From positions 12,662,610 through 12,726,609 of the forward strand of contig NC_041806.1 of the NCBI RefSeq assembly GCF_900964775.1: 64,000 nucleotides of DNA, given 5' to 3'. The DNA comes from Scleropages formosus. Taxonomy: Eukaryota > Chordata > Actinopteri > Osteoglossiformes > Osteoglossidae. The position numbers and the translations under genes were made by a program. This document shows positions 1-10,380 of the stretch, one piece after another. Position 1 is the first letter of the stretch; each line of letters starts with the position of its first letter. Below the pieces are notes generated by a model. The model did not search any database. It was not told where the DNA came from and was given only the letters and a program-made list of their open reading frames with translations.

Positions 1-1945
1 GGCCAGCGTACAGGTGAGAATGAAATGCCGTAAACTACGACCTCCGATGCCTAGCATTTTCCTGTGCAATGTTCAATCTCTGGACAACTTAAATTCCAAA
101 GAGTCTACGGAATTGTTGTCTCCGTAAAGCAGAAAACACGTGGCTCACCGCCAGCATGTTGGACCACGCGGGCCAGCCCATGGTTTCTCAATCTCCTGCA
201 CAGATCAGACTGATTCATTAGGGAAAAAACAGCAGGAGGCGTATGCTTTCTTAACAACACATGTTGTACGAATGAGGAAGTGATTTCACAGAAATGCACT
301 CTGGACCTTGAATACCTTCTGATCAAATGCCGACCATTCTACCTGTCCAGGGAGTTCTTGGCTATGCTCATGGTCACAGTTTACATCCCACCCCAAGGGA
401 ACACACACAGTGCTTTGAATGAACTGTACCACATCGTCACTAAATAGGAGAACAAGTACCCCGATGGTCTGTTCCTTATCTCTGGGGACTTTAACCAAGC
501 TGACTTCAAGCATGTGTACCCAAAATACCACCAGCACATCTCCTGCCCCACCTGAGGCTCAAACACCCTCGACCACTGTTACACCTTACATAAAGGAGCG
601 TACCATTCCTTACTGTGTCTGCATCTCAGGCAGTCAGATCATGCCTCGATTCTGCTGCTACCGGTCTACAGGCAGAAATTCAAGTGAGGAGCCTGTGACG
701 CGTATTGTGCAATGCTGAACACCAGAAGCGGAGGAAAGGTTGCAGGACTGCCTTGACTCCGTGGACTGGGATATGTTCAGAAACACACACACACACACAG
801 ACACACACATATTTTCAGAACCGCTTGTCCCATATGGGGTCGCGGGGAACCGGAGCCTACCCGGCAACACAGGGCGTAAGGCTGGAGGGGGAGGGGACAC
901 ACCCAGGACGTGACGCCAGTCCATCGCAGGGCACCCCAAGCAGGACTCAAACCCCAGACCCACCGGAGAGCAGGACTGTGATTCAACCCACTGCGCCACC
1001 GCACCCCCCGATGTTCAGAAATTTATCCTCTAATTTACACGAGTATGCCACAGTGGACACAGATTTCATCCAGTACTGTGTAAATGTCTGCATACCCCAT
1101 AAAACAGTTCATTCCCTAAACAAAAACTATGGATTACCTTCGAAATCCAACAGAAAATTTGTGGACATACCTGCGCATTTCAGTCCGGAGACATGGACCC
1201 ATACAAGAAATGTAAGCATGAGCTCCGAAAAGCCATCACCAGCACAAAATGGGAACACAGCAGGAAGGTAGAATCAGAGTTCAACTGTACTCAAGACGCA
1301 CGTCGGCTGTGGCAGGGAATCCAAACTCCAACAAATTATAAATTAGACGCAGACATTGACAGGTGCCGGTACATCTCTCCCTGACTAACTGAAGATGTTT
1401 ATACAGCCATTTCGAGTTGACAAACAAAGACCCTCCAGTACGAGCTCCTACAACGCTACAGGACTCCAGTTTTACCGTCTCGTTGGCAGAAGAGAAAAAA
1501 CTTTTAGCCGAGTCAACATCCGCAAGGCTGCTGGTCTGGACGGAATTTCTGGATGAGTTTTCAAAACATGTAGTGAGCAACTGGCTACTGTCTTCAAGGA
1601 CATATATAACAGCTCAACCTAAAAAGCTCAAAACATCACCATTACCCCGGTTCCTAAGAAAAACAAAGTGAGCTGCCTTAATGACTATTGTCCAGTGGCA
1701 CTGACCCCCATTTCAATGAAATGCTGATGCTGGGACACATTAAGAACTCCATCCCAGACACTTTGGAGCCACTGCAGTTTGCCTACTGCCACAACAGATT
1801 CCTGAAGATGCCATATCACACACTTCACACCACTCTGGCTCACCTGGACTTGAGGAAACAGGATATAGCTTATGCACTCATCTACATAGGAGGGAACACT
1901 GTAGAGAGGGTCAACAGCTTCAGATTCCTAGGGCTCACCCCTCAC
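1..1945 (+). mobile_element. Rex1-like (Babar/CR1-group) LINE, decayed, runs off the left edge
   Basis: Translated fragments follow the order of a Rex1-type ORF. The pieces are an N-terminal 'LCNVQSLDN' (about 50-95), an endonuclease block with 'VTVYIPPQGN' and 'LISGDFNQADFK' (about 320-560), a linker with 'RRLWQGIQT' (about 1300), and the start of the reverse transcriptase with '[16 protein letters not shown]' and 'LDPLQF...CHNR' (about 1675-1800). A late piece with 'NTVERVNSFRFLGLT' (1890-1940) follows directly, so the catalytic RT core is deleted. Stops and frameshifts are frequent, so it is dead. A SINE with target-site duplications lies at 784-1010. The element ends where Tx1-type sequence starts near 1946. 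A second copy lies on the minus strand at 17034-18806. Confidence 0.8.
784..1010 (-). mobile_element. tRNA-derived (TG)n-tailed SINE, type A
   Basis: This is a full-length copy read on the minus strand, from the tRNA-like head at 1010 to an (AC)n-side tail near 784. The 11-bp target-site duplication ATGTTCAGAAA flanks it (773-783 and 1011-1021), inside the Rex1 copy. Type A has a head reading GGTTGGACCACAGTCC and a 3' end reading GCGGTTCTGAAAATG before the TG tail. Confidence 0.93.
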
Positions 1946-4081
1946 TTTGTTCAAGCTGTCGGAGGCGCTTGTTAAGATGAAACAGCACAAGGTTCCCAAC
2001 CTCGATGGTTTACCAGTGGAATTTTATTCTATGTTTTGGGACATCTTGGGGCCGGTTTTTTCGTGCATTGTCTAGGATGTGCTGGGCAGGGGCATGCTTA
2101 CCAAGAGCATGAAGACAGGAATATCTCCTTGTGGCACAAGAAAGGCGATAAAGCCGATCTTGCCAACTGGAGATCCCTTAGGATGCTTTGCGTCGATACA
2201 AAGATCATTGTGAAAGTCCTGAGCGAGTGCTTGAGGAAGGTAATGGCCGACCTGGTCCATCATGAACAGACGTGTGGAGTACCCGGGCATTCTGTGTTCT
2301 GGAGTTTGCAACTGGTCCGGGACACGATCGCCTGGGCGGAGGACGGAAAGGTCCCCTTTACACTAGTCAGTTTGGACCAGGAAAAGGCATTTGACCAAGT
2401 GGATCACCGCTTTCTCTTTAACATCTTGAGCAGATTGGGCTTTGGCCCTATTTTCCTGAGGTGGGTGCATGTGCTCTACACCGAGGTAGGTAGCCAAGTT
2501 ACCATCAATGGCTCCCTCTGGGGGGGGGGGGGGGTGCCCCAGCGGAGTGGAGTGAGGCAAGGTTGTCCGCTCTCCTCACTCCTTAATGTTCTTTACATTG
2601 AGCCACTGTCGGTTGCCATTCGTGCCCACCCGGGGATTGATAGTCTGCTCCTGCTCCTGGCTCAGTACACGGATAACACTACGTTGCTCCTGTGCTCAGA
2701 CCGGTCGCTCAGTCAGGCACTCGGACTGGTTTGAGCGTTTGGGTTTGCCTCAGACTCGGTGCTGAACCTCGACAAGTCTCTTCTCAAGTTCTCCGGCAGC
2801 TGGAAAAATAGAGAAGACTGCATCAATGGTTTTTCCCAATGCGACGGTCCTCTCAAGGTGTTGGGGGTCAACTTTCTTACGGAAGGTGCTGCCAGGGCTA
2901 ATTGGGAAGAACGTTTGACTAAGGCCAGATGGAAAATGGGTTTGTGGAGGACAAACTCCCTCTCCTTAATAGGGAAAACACTGGTAATGAAGGTGGACAT
3001 CCTCCCCACATTACTTTACCTTGCACAGGTGTACCCTTGCCCCACACGATGGGGCAAAGGCCTCACGAAGGACATTTTCAATCTCGTCTGGGGGGGCACG
3101 TATGAGTACATGAGGAGGAAGGTCATGTACCTTCCGAAGGGGAAGGGAGGGATGTGCCTGACATTCCTCTTAAACTGGATTGTCAGTTCCTCTCCCAGTT
3201 ATGTAATCAATTGGCAGCTCTGATTGAGCATTCCCACCAGTACTTTATGCGTCTTTGGTTGGCCCTTCCGATGTGCCAGTTGGCGAAGCCCTGGTATAAC
3301 ACCAGGCCAAATGCCGAGAAACGGCCCGCTCATTACAGCCACGCTGTAAAGTGGAGTAATACCACGGCAGCAAGGGTCAAGGCAGAGACCCTTAAGCACA
3401 GGGTCTTGTATAAGGCCTTGGTCGAGAGGAAAGGAACTGGAGTTCTTTTGGGGCTCAAGGAGGGCACTTGGGCCAGGATTCAGCTAAAGGAACTTGACCA
3501 CCATCCGCAAGATTTGAACTGGCGCTGTCTACAAAGTAAGTTGCCGGTCAAAGTAGTCCTGTACAGGCACAAATTGACCAGCCAGCTCTGCCTGCGACTC
3601 CAGTGTGGCGAGAGTGAAACTTTCTCACATGCTTTTCAGGACTGCAGACAGGTGCTGGAGGTCTGGTGTCTCGCCTGTGCAGGAAGATCGATCCGCAGAT
3701 GGTTTTGACATACGACAAAGTCTTGGGGAATGGAACCCTGGTTTTCAGAAGGCAGCAGCTGCCCGAACGTGGCTGGTGATCAGCATAGCCAAGCAAATGT
3801 TCTGGAACGCAAGAACCCAGCTGGTCCAGACTTGGGCATCCAGGGTGTGTATCATAAAATCCGGGCTGACCTAATGTTTAGGATGGAGAAAGATGTTACT
3901 TGATGGGGTTACTTAGAAGCCAAAGAGGGCTGGAAGGGCCTCTTTTGGCTGTAACCCCACAGGTTTGTGGCAGACCCTCCATCCTTGGGTAAGTAACAAA
4001 TGTCCTTTCCCACTTACAAAATATCGCAACCCGTATTTTTTGGTGAATGTAAGTGTGTTTTGATGTTAGGTGTAGTGTTTC

Positions 4082-4440
4082 TGCCACGCCAACACGGAAC
4101 ACCTGGGAGGCAGCGCAGACTGGGGCATAAAAGGCTGCGTCAGACCAGCAGCTGATGCGGAACCTTGTTCAGCCTTGTTGTTTGCGACCTCCTAGCTAAT
4201 TCCTGTTTCCTAACGCATTCCCTGATCCTGTCCCTTGTTCCCACGATCCAGTACCTCTTTATGATCCTTGACCTCTTGCCTGTGTACCGACCTCACCTTT
4301 TGGATTCTCCCTGTAACGACGTTTGCACCTCGAAGACCAATCGCCTGTTCTTTGAGCTCCTCTCTTGGATTTCCCCAAATACACCACGTATACCACTCTG
4401 CACTTGGGTTCGCTGCTTGCTTCTGGAACCAGACATGACA
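4082..4440 (+). mobile_element. Solo LTR of an LTR retrotransposon
   Basis: A 359-bp segment begins TGCCACGCC and ends CATGACA (TG...CA) and is flanked by the 5-bp duplication GTTTC (4077-4081 and 4441-4445). A TATA-like CATAAAAGG lies about 50 bp in. The related Tx1 3' UTR at 45170-45215 continues smoothly across this point, which marks the piece as an insertion. There is no internal coding region, so a full element has recombined down to one LTR. The perfect duplication suggests moderate age. The family is probably Ty3/gypsy, but no pol sequence is attached. Confidence 0.75.
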
Positions 4441-4511
4441 GTTTCTAATCCTTTATGTCACATTTTATTTAATTTGCACAATTAAAAAAAAAATTATAGC
4501 ACTTTTAAATA

Positions 4512-4709
4512 CACACACACTTTCAGAAGCACTTGTCCCATACAGGGTCACAGAGCCTACCCAGTAACACAGGGCATAAGGCTGGAGTGGGAGGGGACGC
4601 ACCCAGGACTGGACTCCAGTCCATCGCAAGGCACCCCAAGCGGGACTCGAACCCCAGACCCACCAGAGAGCAGGACTGTGGTTCAACCCACTGTGCCACT
4701 GCACCCCCC
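4512..4709 (-). mobile_element. tRNA-derived (TG)n-tailed SINE, type A
   Basis: A complete copy with target-site duplication ACTTTTAAATA at 4501-4511 and 4710-4720. It is inserted in the Tx1 3' UTR. Confidence 0.92.
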
Positions 4710-4792
4710 ACTTTTAAATAGTCATTTATAAATGACTACATGTGTGGTGTGTTTGTATTAATCATTTTTTTATTGTTATTTATTTATTTTAT

Positions 4793-5003
4793 GTGGGGGG
4801 TGCGGTGGTGCAGTGGGTTGGACCACAGTCCTGCTCTCCAGTGGGTCTGGGGTTCGAATCCCGCTTGGGGTGCCTTGCGGCGGACTGGCATCCCGTCCTG
4901 GGTGTGTCCCCTTCTCCCTCTGGCCTTGCGCCCTGTGTTGCCGGGTAGGCTCCGGTTCCCCGTGACCCCATTTGGGACGAGCGGTTCTGAAAATGTGTGT
5001 GTG
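4793..5003 (+). mobile_element. tRNA-derived (TG)n-tailed SINE, type A
   Basis: A complete copy that serves here as the reference. The A box TGGTGCAGTGGG and B box GGTTCGAATCC are about 35 bp apart in the first 70 bases, then come the body and a TG tail. The target-site duplication TATTTATTTTAT lies at 4781-4792 and 5004-5015. Confidence 0.93.
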
Positions 5004-5290
5004 TATTTATTTTATCATGTTTAGTGTTGTGTAGATTAGTTTGTTGTGTGGTTGCATGTTGTTTTTTTAATTCTTTTCATTATCATTCACCCATCCCACT
5101 AAAACATTAATAGGGAAGACATGTTGTGAAAAGGGAAACACACAAAAACAGTAGGTAAGGTGTATGGTCATACCCTTGGAACATGCCAGGGGTGGCCTCT
5201 TGAGCAGTGAATGTTACTGGGTAAGTTCCTTGTAATTGTTTGTCATGTATGGTTTTAAGCCTTGGAGTGTGTTTTAATGGTTCTGCCATG

Positions 5291-6325
5291 CGGTCTTTAT
5301 AATAGCTGGTCTTATTGATTTCTGTTTTATTTCAGATTTTATTATTAGCATGGCAGTTTTTAGGATTAATTTATTTATTGAATGAAGATTTTAATTATTG
5401 GAAATAGTGAATGGAGAAAAAAAAAAAAAAAGAAGTGCAGCTCCTGGAGGAAACGGGGTCCTCAGACTGAGAGCATTATTTCCCTGTTTGCCAGTGTTCA
5501 TTAAAACATTCGAGATGAATGCTGCCTCTGCATCCTTCTTCGCCCCATCCAAACCCACAGCGCTGCGTGCCACAGTATGTATGTGGTGCTTAGGATAGAA
5601 TGCTCTCTCTGCCTGGTACCAAGGGGTTAATGTAAGCGCTGCAACATTCCCTTGTAAAGTGGACAGGACAAAAAGAACAGCAACCCTGCTGCACACGTAG
5701 GCTGCAGCAGCAAACTGCTTCAGTTGCTATTCATTGAAAACACAATGTGGAGCAGAAAAAAACAGTGGCAGCAATAACTTTCTTTCTGAAAAATGGCTTT
5801 GCCTGTGTTCACTAGGACTGCTTCTCAGAAAAGTGAAAATAACCACCAGATTATGTTCTATGAATAGGAGTGTAAAAAATGGCATGTGACGTCACAATCC
5901 CGTTCCACTTGCTCGACCTATAGCGTTTTTTTGAGTGTGCAGAGTATACCTCACTAATTTTTGTTTTTCATGGTAAATCCTTGAGGTGTTCGTAAATCCA
6001 CGTCAACAGTGCCGTTGTGGACAATCACCACAACCATCACGTTGCGGCAGTATGAAAAATGGGTAGTTTCAATAAGACTTGAAGGAGAAAATGTTGAAAT
6101 AGTGGGTATATACTGTATAATCTAATGTTAACGGGAGGTCAGCAGGATGTCCCGCAGCTGAGCTACCGGCTACTTCACCATTTCTCTCCAACTACAGTAT
6201 GTCTTAACGTCACGTATTAACGTGGTCGAAGCTGCTGCACTATTGTTTCTCAGTCACTTTATATGATGAATAGCAAAGCCCAAAACGTGAAGGCAAGACC
6301 AAAAAGCTCAGAGAAAGTCTGTTGA
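5291..6325. other. Unassigned intergenic sequence
   Basis: No gene recognised. It contains an A15 run (5418-5433) and, at 5848-5896, a short sequence repeated at 9264-9313. A minus-strand frame from about 6058 to 5958 stays open and reads 'VVVIVHNGTVDVDLR', but it is short, has no recognised relative and may be chance. Confidence 0.5.
5848..5896 (+). repeat. Short dispersed repeat, copy 1 (partner at 9264-9313)
   Basis: About 49 bases beginning AGATTATGTTCTATGAATAG and ending GGCATGTGACGTCACA recur at 9264-9313 in the same orientation, with two visible substitutions. Sequence on either side does not match, so this is not the edge of a long duplication. Confidence 0.8.
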
Positions 6326-6334
6326 AATCAGAAA

Positions 6335-6531
6335 CACACACACTTACAGAACCGCTTGTCCCATACAGGGTCACAGAGCCTACCCGGTAACACAGGGCGT
6401 AAGGCCAGAGGGGGAGGGGACACACCCAGGACAGGACGCCAGTCCATCACAAGGCACCCCAAGCAGGACTTGAACCCCAGACCCACCAGAGAGCAAGACT
6501 GCGGTCCAACCCACTGCGCCACCGCACCCCC
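6335..6531 (-). mobile_element. tRNA-derived (TG)n-tailed SINE, type A
   Basis: Full-length copy with a short target-site duplication ATCAGAAA on both sides (about 6327-6334 and 6532-6539). Confidence 0.9.
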
Positions 6532-6584
6532 ATCAGAAAAATAGAATCATCCAAAAGCTTCATAATAACTAGTCTTAGGTTGAG

Positions 6585-6797
6585 CAGAGTAGAGGTGTGA
6601 TGGTGCAGTGGGTTTGACTGGATACTGCTCTCTGGTGGGTCTGGGGTTCAAGTCTTGCTTGGGGTGCCTTGCGATGGACTAGCAGTCCATCTTGGGTGTG
6701 TCCCCTCCCCCTCCAGCCTTATGTCCTGTATTGCCGGGTTAGGCGCCGGCTCCCCGCAACCCTGAATGGGACAAGCGGTTTCAGAAAATGCGTGTGT
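6585..6797 (+). mobile_element. tRNA-derived SINE, type B (older)
   Basis: The head reads GGGTTTGACTGGATACTGCTC, and the 3' end reads CAAGCGGTTTCAGAAAATG with a short TG tail. It is more diverged than the type A copies and I see no clean target-site duplication. Confidence 0.85.
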
Positions 6798-7207
6798 GCT
6801 CTGCAGGAAGCAGAATGGGTTGAGGAGCACAGACACTGAGTAAAGTAGAAATGGCAGTCAAGGTTGTGAAGTGGTGGGCAGAAGAAAAGAGGGGTAAGAT
6901 AATCCTAGTTTAGTTAGCAGGTTAACATTATTTACTTCTTTTTTGTGCTCTCCATTTATCAGAAATTCTAATATACTATCAAACGAGAGTTCTCCAAGTT
7001 TTTCGTCTGTGTGATTAGCTCAGCTTTGAAGGCACATTTTTAAATGCTGTGAAGTGAGTTCATAATCACTCATCAGAGAAATATCACATTTGCTAGAAAT
7101 TAGTCCAAGAGTGTATTAAGAAATAAGTTATAATAATATTATTATTTTATTTTTTTAATTATATTTATTATTTTGATTATTATATTTTTTATCATTATTA
7201 ATATTAT

Positions 7208-8926
7208 AATACCACTGTTATTCTGATGACCGCCTCTCCTTTCCACCTGGAGTGTCAGATATTTCTGCACAGATTGCTGCCTGCCTGTTGGACATCCCTG
7301 CATGGATGTCTGATCACTACCTCCAAAACAGTGATTCTTCACCTCCTAGCTGGCCTGTCCTCCTGTCGCGATCAATCAAACTGGACAACTCACTCATTTC
7401 ACCTACCTCCTTGGCTAAGAGTCTGGGAGTAACAACTGACCCAAGTCTGTCTTTCTCTCAGTACATCAAAGCCACAGCTCGGTCCTGCAGATACAGCCTG
7501 CATAATATTCGTAGGATCCGTCCCTACTTCATAATTGACTCTGCCCAACTACTTGTCCAGGCCATGGTGACTTCCCGTCTGGACTAGTGCAACTCTCTCC
7601 TGTGTGGCCTTCCTACTACTGCCATCAAACCTCTGTAGCTGATACAGAATGCTGCTGTATGAGTTGTGTTTGAATTTGCCAAAGTGTTTCCACATATCTC
7701 CTCTACTCTTTTCTCTGCACTGGCTTCCTATAGCAGCCCAAATCAAATTCAAGACCCTGGTTATTGTCTACAGATGCATCAATAGTATTGCTCCCAGCTA
7801 TTTACAGGACTTGATCAACCTTGATCAACCTTGATCAGTGCCACCCTAGCCAGCCCCTTCACTCGTCTACTTCTGCTTGCTTGGTGGTTCTGTGCACAAA
7901 AGGTAAAGCATGAAGGTTCTCGGTTCTGGCTCCGTTGTGGTGGAATGATCTTCCCCTCTCACTCAGAATTGCCAAAATGCTGTCTACATTCAAAAAGGGT
8001 TTGAAGACTCACCTTTTCCACACGCATTTCGCCCAAGATCTCTCCAGCTCATGTATGGTGTAAAAGTTCATGCACCGTAACTTCATGAACATCCCCAGAC
8101 AAGCCTTTATACAGCCGCTACTCGGGCATTGTGATGGTTTGTGTATCTTATTATTTAAAAAAAAAAAAAAAAAAATTGTAGGAGGTTATCAAGATTCATC
8201 TATCCTGCATTTTATGCACCTACTCGAGCGATGAACATCGGTGCATCAAGTGGAAGGTAACAAACTAGGTGTACTGTTCTGTGAGATATTTCTAGATTTG
8301 TTTTGGGTTCCAGTGGTCATTTAGGAGAATAACGTTATTTTTCACGTTATTTCTTACTGTTACGTTATTGGATGGATGGGCCACGTGACACAAGCATAGA
8401 TACAGTTTAAGAATCAGGAAGTGTCTTCAGTCGATGTGTGCCATGCGGTCAGCTTGCTACTGCAGTGCCTTCCCTCTTTGTTTGTGCCTTGGAGAGCATC
8501 GCTTGTAAGTTGCGTTTACGTTTTTAGTAAATTACAGTAGTGTGAATGTAATATTTACATTATGTTAATAGTGTAGACATTATTTAGGTGTATTTATGGA
8601 TATTTGTATTAAAGATATGTAATTAACGTTTAGTAATTAGTGTTGCTTTTGTATTATTTCAGTTTTACAAAAAGACTACTTTGATGAGAAGGAAGACAAC
8701 AGTAAAGGCATTCAACTTTACTCCAGCCTCTGACTTTCTCTGGAAGCTTGTTAGTTAACTGTCGATTTGCGTTTAGACGCGCACTGAGGACAGAATACTA
8801 GGTTTACTTAAGTCACATGTCTGCATCTATGTCTCTTTCTGTTAATGTAATGCACAAATTGTATTTTTGCTGAGATGTACGTGGCTTTGGACAAAAGCAT
8901 CTGCTAAATGAATAAATGTAAACATA
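7208..8926 (+). mobile_element. L2-group LINE, 3' half, interrupted by a 521-bp insert
   Basis: The frame from 7252 reads 'MSDISAQIAACLLDIPAWMSDHYLQ', 'LGVTTDPSLSFSQYI' and 'RPYFIIDSAQLLVQAMVTSRLDYCNSLL' allowing for one stop. These are the RT thumb and C-terminal signatures of fish L2 elements. Further on is 'FSLHWLPIAAQIKFKTLVIVYRC' (about 7715-7785). The 3' end at 8870-8926 is the familiar tail GGCTTTGGACAAAAGCATC followed by GCTAAATGAATAAATG. The 3' UTR is split at 8275 by an insert flanked by a 12-bp near-perfect repeat. Confidence 0.75.
8276..8796. other. 521-bp unidentified insertion within the L2 3' UTR
   Basis: The flanks ACTAGGTGTACT (8264-8275) and ACTAGGTTTACT (8797-8808) look like a target-site duplication. 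Inside is a promoter-like GC-richer stretch (8440-8520) followed by AT-rich sequence. There is also a good splice-acceptor-like TGTATTATTTCAG (8650-8662), after which the plus frame reads 'MRRKTTVKAFNFTPASDF' before a stop. I do not recognise the element. It could be a nonautonomous transposon or a captured gene fragment. Confidence 0.4.
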
Positions 8927-9263
8927 ACTTAATAAATAAAATAATTATTACTGAAAATGAAATTCCAGTGCATCAGAACAGTCCCATGGTGCAGTTGGAC
9001 AGCCATTTACCCTAGCTGACATCAGTTTCCCAGACGAAGGGGAGGCGTTTCTGGCCGGAAACTAGCCAAAGATCTTGCAAGAGGTATGTGTGTATATACA
9101 TTGTTGTATAGAAATTTTCGCATACACTGTTGTGTAACTTCATGAAATGTACCTGTCTCATACCATATAGATCCCCGTTTTACCTAAACTGTCTGAATTA
9201 TTAGCCAGGTAGAAGACACAAATAAAAGTTAAAATAGTGGTATTGCCCTACATATGCAAAACT

Positions 9264-9313
9264 CAGATTATGTTCTATGAATAGGAATGTAAAAAATGGC
9301 ATGTGACTTCACA
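9264..9313 (+). repeat. Short dispersed repeat, copy 2 (partner at 5848-5896)
   Basis: Same orientation as copy 1. Differences are A for G in AGGAATG and T for G in GACTTCACA. Confidence 0.8.
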
Positions 9314-9582
9314 GTTGTAGTACTAACAAAGTAATTGTTAGTCACAATTCACTAACATTCTGCACTTAGAGGGCAGTTCATTTACAGCACATACAATGAG
9401 GTTAATGTACAGTTTTTTTGGTAACTCCAGTTTTTTTACATGTATTTTTTATATTTATGAATTTAAGAATATTTTAATAATTGTAATCCTTTTCCACAAG
9501 CTACAACTGAAGTTAACCATAAAAGGGCAGCAGTCCTCAAAGCACTTTGCATCTATTTTGGTGAGGATGATAGTACATGTGA

Positions 9583-9785
9583 GACAGGGGGTACAGTGGC
9601 GCAGTGGGTTGGACCACAGTCCTCCTTTCCGGTGGGTCTGGGGTTCGAGTCCTGCTTGGGGTGCCTTGAGATGGACTGGTGTCCTGTCCTGGGTATGTCC
9701 CCTCCCCCCTCTAGCCTTACGCCCTGTGTCACCGGGTAGGCTCCGTGACCCTGTATGGGACAAGCGGTTCTGAAAATGTGTGTGT
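9583..9785 (+). mobile_element. tRNA-derived (TG)n-tailed SINE, type A
   Basis: Full-length copy with target-site duplication GATAGTACATGTGA at 9569-9582 and 9786-9799. Confidence 0.92.
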
Positions 9786-10175
9786 GATAGTACATGTGAC
9801 ACTGACTTACCACATATTCCTGAACAAGATTTTTTATTATAGGAAATGTTTTATGATTTCATGTCACTTGCCCACTAGTCATTACAAACTGTTGAATGGG
9901 TAGAGAAAATAGCTTTCACAATGTGATACAGAGAGTTATTTCTGTTATTTAGCCTAGCTTCATTGGTACAAATCGGGTGGTCAAAATAATAGAAACAAGT
10001 GTAAGTTAGATCAATAGAATTCAACAGCACCACGAACTTAGACCTCCAAAATGACAATACAGTTGAATTACCACCTCTTTAAAGCAGTTTGAACAAAAAT
10101 TAAACATTATAACCTTAACAAAAGGAGTATTTATTTCATAACCATTGTATTAAACTACATTGGTTTTAACTCGGG

Positions 10176-10380
10176 CGGGGTGTGGTGGTGCAGTGGGTTT
10201 GGCCGGGTCCTACTCTCTGGTGGGTCTGGGGTTTGAGTCCCACCTGGGGTGCCTTGCAATGGACTGGTGCCCCGTCCTGGGTGCGTCCCCTCCCCCCTCA
10301 GCCTGTGTTGCCAGGTTAGGCTCCGGCTCACCGCGACCCTGCTTGGGACATGCGGTTTCAGCAAGTGTGTGCGTGTGTGG
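10176..10380 (+). mobile_element. tRNA-derived SINE, type B, tail used as a Rex3 insertion site
   Basis: The head reads GCAGTGGGTTTGGCCGGGTCC, and the 3' end reads TGCGGTTTCAGCAAGTGTG. Its TG tail ends in TGCGTGTGTGG (10370-10380), which is repeated after the Rex3 that follows (11686-11696). The SINE was therefore here before the LINE. The open frame starting in the SINE and running on into the LINE is fortuitous. Confidence 0.9.

Larger units (their letters stand above)
1946..5290 (+). mobile_element. Tx1/L1-group LINE, ORF2 3' half plus 3' UTR, with nested insertions
   Basis: The reverse transcriptase reads 'KGDKADLANWRSLRMLC', 'SLDQEKAFDQVDH' and 'GVRQGCPLSSLLNVLYIEP' (about 2140-2620). 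The YADD-box region is damaged (reads YTDN near 2670). The following domain reads 'VLGVNFLTEGAARANWEERL' and 'VDILPTLLYLAQVYP' (about 2860-3030). This pattern is typical of the fish elements usually annotated as transposon TX1. The ORF is broken by several stops and frameshifts, plus a run of 13 G at 2520. The C-terminal end (about 3790-3990) and the 3' UTR up to about 5290 align by eye with 44890-45680. A solo LTR (4082-4440) and two SINEs (4512-4709, 4793-5003) have landed in the 3' UTR. Confidence 0.8.

Noticed and set aside
4805-4870. SINE heads as genuine tRNA genes.
   Set aside because: A and B boxes are present, but the sequence cannot fold into a full cloverleaf with a proper acceptor stem and anticodon arm. 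It continues into a SINE body, so it is a derived promoter only.
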